Assembly: GCA_027318915.1 (NCBI GenBank)
Contig: DAHVOH010000026.1
Coordinates: forward strand, 1 to 41,575
DNA length: 41,575 nucleotides
Direction of reading: 5' to 3'
Source of the DNA: Clostridiales bacterium
GTDB lineage: Bacteria; Bacillota_E; Sulfobacillia; Sulfobacillales; JAIMBI01
Below, piece by piece: positions 41,319 to 41,575 of the stretch; the stretch's first letter is position 1; every line of letters starts with the position of its first letter. Position numbers and translations under genes: made by a program. The notes below the pieces were generated by a model, which was given only the letters and a program-made list of their open reading frames with translations, did no database searches and was not told the origin of the DNA.

Positions 41319-41575
41319 ATGATCGTCCGCCCCTGGGCCGTGGGCCTCATCATCCCCGTCCTTTTGGCGTTGCCCTTGACGCGCGCGTGGGCGGCGCCGG
41401 CACCCGCCGGGCCGCCGCCCATTCAAGCGGCCGCGGCCATCGTGGTGGACGCCTCGACGGGCACGACGCTGTGGTCCCGCAATGCAGACGCCCCGCGCCC
41501 GATGGCCTCCGTGACCAAGCTGATGACCTTATTGCTGGCGGTTCAGGCGATTCGTCTGGGGCGCGTCCATTGGCA
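41319..41575 (+). CDS. dacF: D-alanyl-D-alanine carboxypeptidase DacF, N-terminal fragment
   Basis: The first 85 codons of a penicillin-binding protein 5 type carboxypeptidase, cut by the window edge. It has a signal peptide (about residues 1-26, RPWAVGLIIPVLLALPL then TRAWA), the AAIVVDASTGTTLWSRN block that opens the S11 peptidase domain, and the active-site SxxK motif PMASVTKLMT with Ser64 and Lys67. The ATG at 41319 follows AAGGGAGG. In Bacillus dacF lies after the xerD-drm-pdp region and heads the spoIIA (spoIIAA-spoIIAB-sigF) operon, so spoIIA probably follows outside the window. Confidence 0.92.
   Translation, partial: MIVRPWAVGLIIPVLLALPLTRAWAAPAPAGPPPIQAAAAIVVDASTGTTLWSRNADAPRPMASVTKLMTLLLAVQAIRLGRVHW

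Noticed and set aside
1..41575. tRNA, rRNA, CRISPR arrays, insertion sequences, toxin-antitoxin or defence genes
   Set aside because: I found no tRNA T-arm motif, no spaced direct repeats, no transposase motifs and no defence-type domains on either strand.

Overview
The window is a GC-rich (roughly two thirds G+C by eye), densely packed chromosomal segment with every recognised gene on the + strand. It carries the complete spoIIIA operon, spoIVB, spo0A, spoIIM and the start of dacF, so the organism is an endospore-forming member of the Bacillota. The GC content, the frequent GTG/TTG starts, the split GcvPA/GcvPB, the TsaD-like gene between nusB and folD and the heme A genes suggest a high-GC, probably aerobic, deep lineage such as the Sulfobacillus/Thermaerobacter/Symbiobacterium neighbourhood. 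The genus cannot be fixed from sequence reading alone.

Layout. (1) 1-5770: glycine cleavage genes gcvT (3' end)-gcvH-gcvPA-gcvPB, then glyA, aroQ and efp, mostly overlapping or closely spaced. (2) 5833-6318: a CD1247-type acidic zinc-ribbon protein, then a GC-rich stretch of about 700 bases with no gene but several inverted repeats. (3) 7043-11809: spoIIIAA-AH, the mother-cell half of the SpoIIIA-SpoIIQ channel. (4) 11858-20238: biotin carboxylase accC with an in-frame TAG and no accB beside it, an Asp23 protein, nusB, a TsaD paralogue, folD, xseA, xseB, ispA and dxs. (5) 20235-23636: tlyA, nadK, recN, with no argR between them. (6) 23730-25338: a DUF212/PAP2-like membrane protein and an MGDG-synthase-type glycosyltransferase, closed by a good intrinsic terminator. 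(7) 25616-26884: spoIVB. (8) 26924-31461: a lactonase-type metallo-beta-lactamase-fold hydrolase, then ctaB-DUF420-ctaA and an MFS exporter, all lying between spoIVB and spo0A, which are neighbours in Bacillus. (9) 31706-32497: spo0A, preceded by phased 0A-box-like sites and followed by a strong hairpin. (10) 32702-36005: branched-chain amino acid dehydrogenase, two uncharacterised genes, a Nudix hydrolase and spoIIM. (11) 36166-41575: ald, a second long gene-free stretch, then xerD, deoB, pdp and the 5' end of dacF.

How the genes fit together. The first block turns over glycine and one-carbon units (GcvTHP, GlyA), which FolD also handles. Sporulation genes span the pathway from the master regulator (Spo0A) through engulfment (SpoIIM) and the feeding-tube channel (SpoIIIA) to sigma-K checkpoint signalling (SpoIVB). 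Isoprenoid (IspA, Dxs) and heme O/A (CtaB, CtaA) genes are linked because farnesyl diphosphate is the CtaB substrate. Most of the order is the conserved Bacillota backbone. The departures are the interrupted accC, the missing accB and argR, the heme/lactonase/MFS insertion between spoIVB and spo0A, the two uncharacterised genes after the leucine dehydrogenase, and two long gene-free stretches. I found no mobile element, CRISPR array, tRNA or rRNA, and no clear new multi-gene system.
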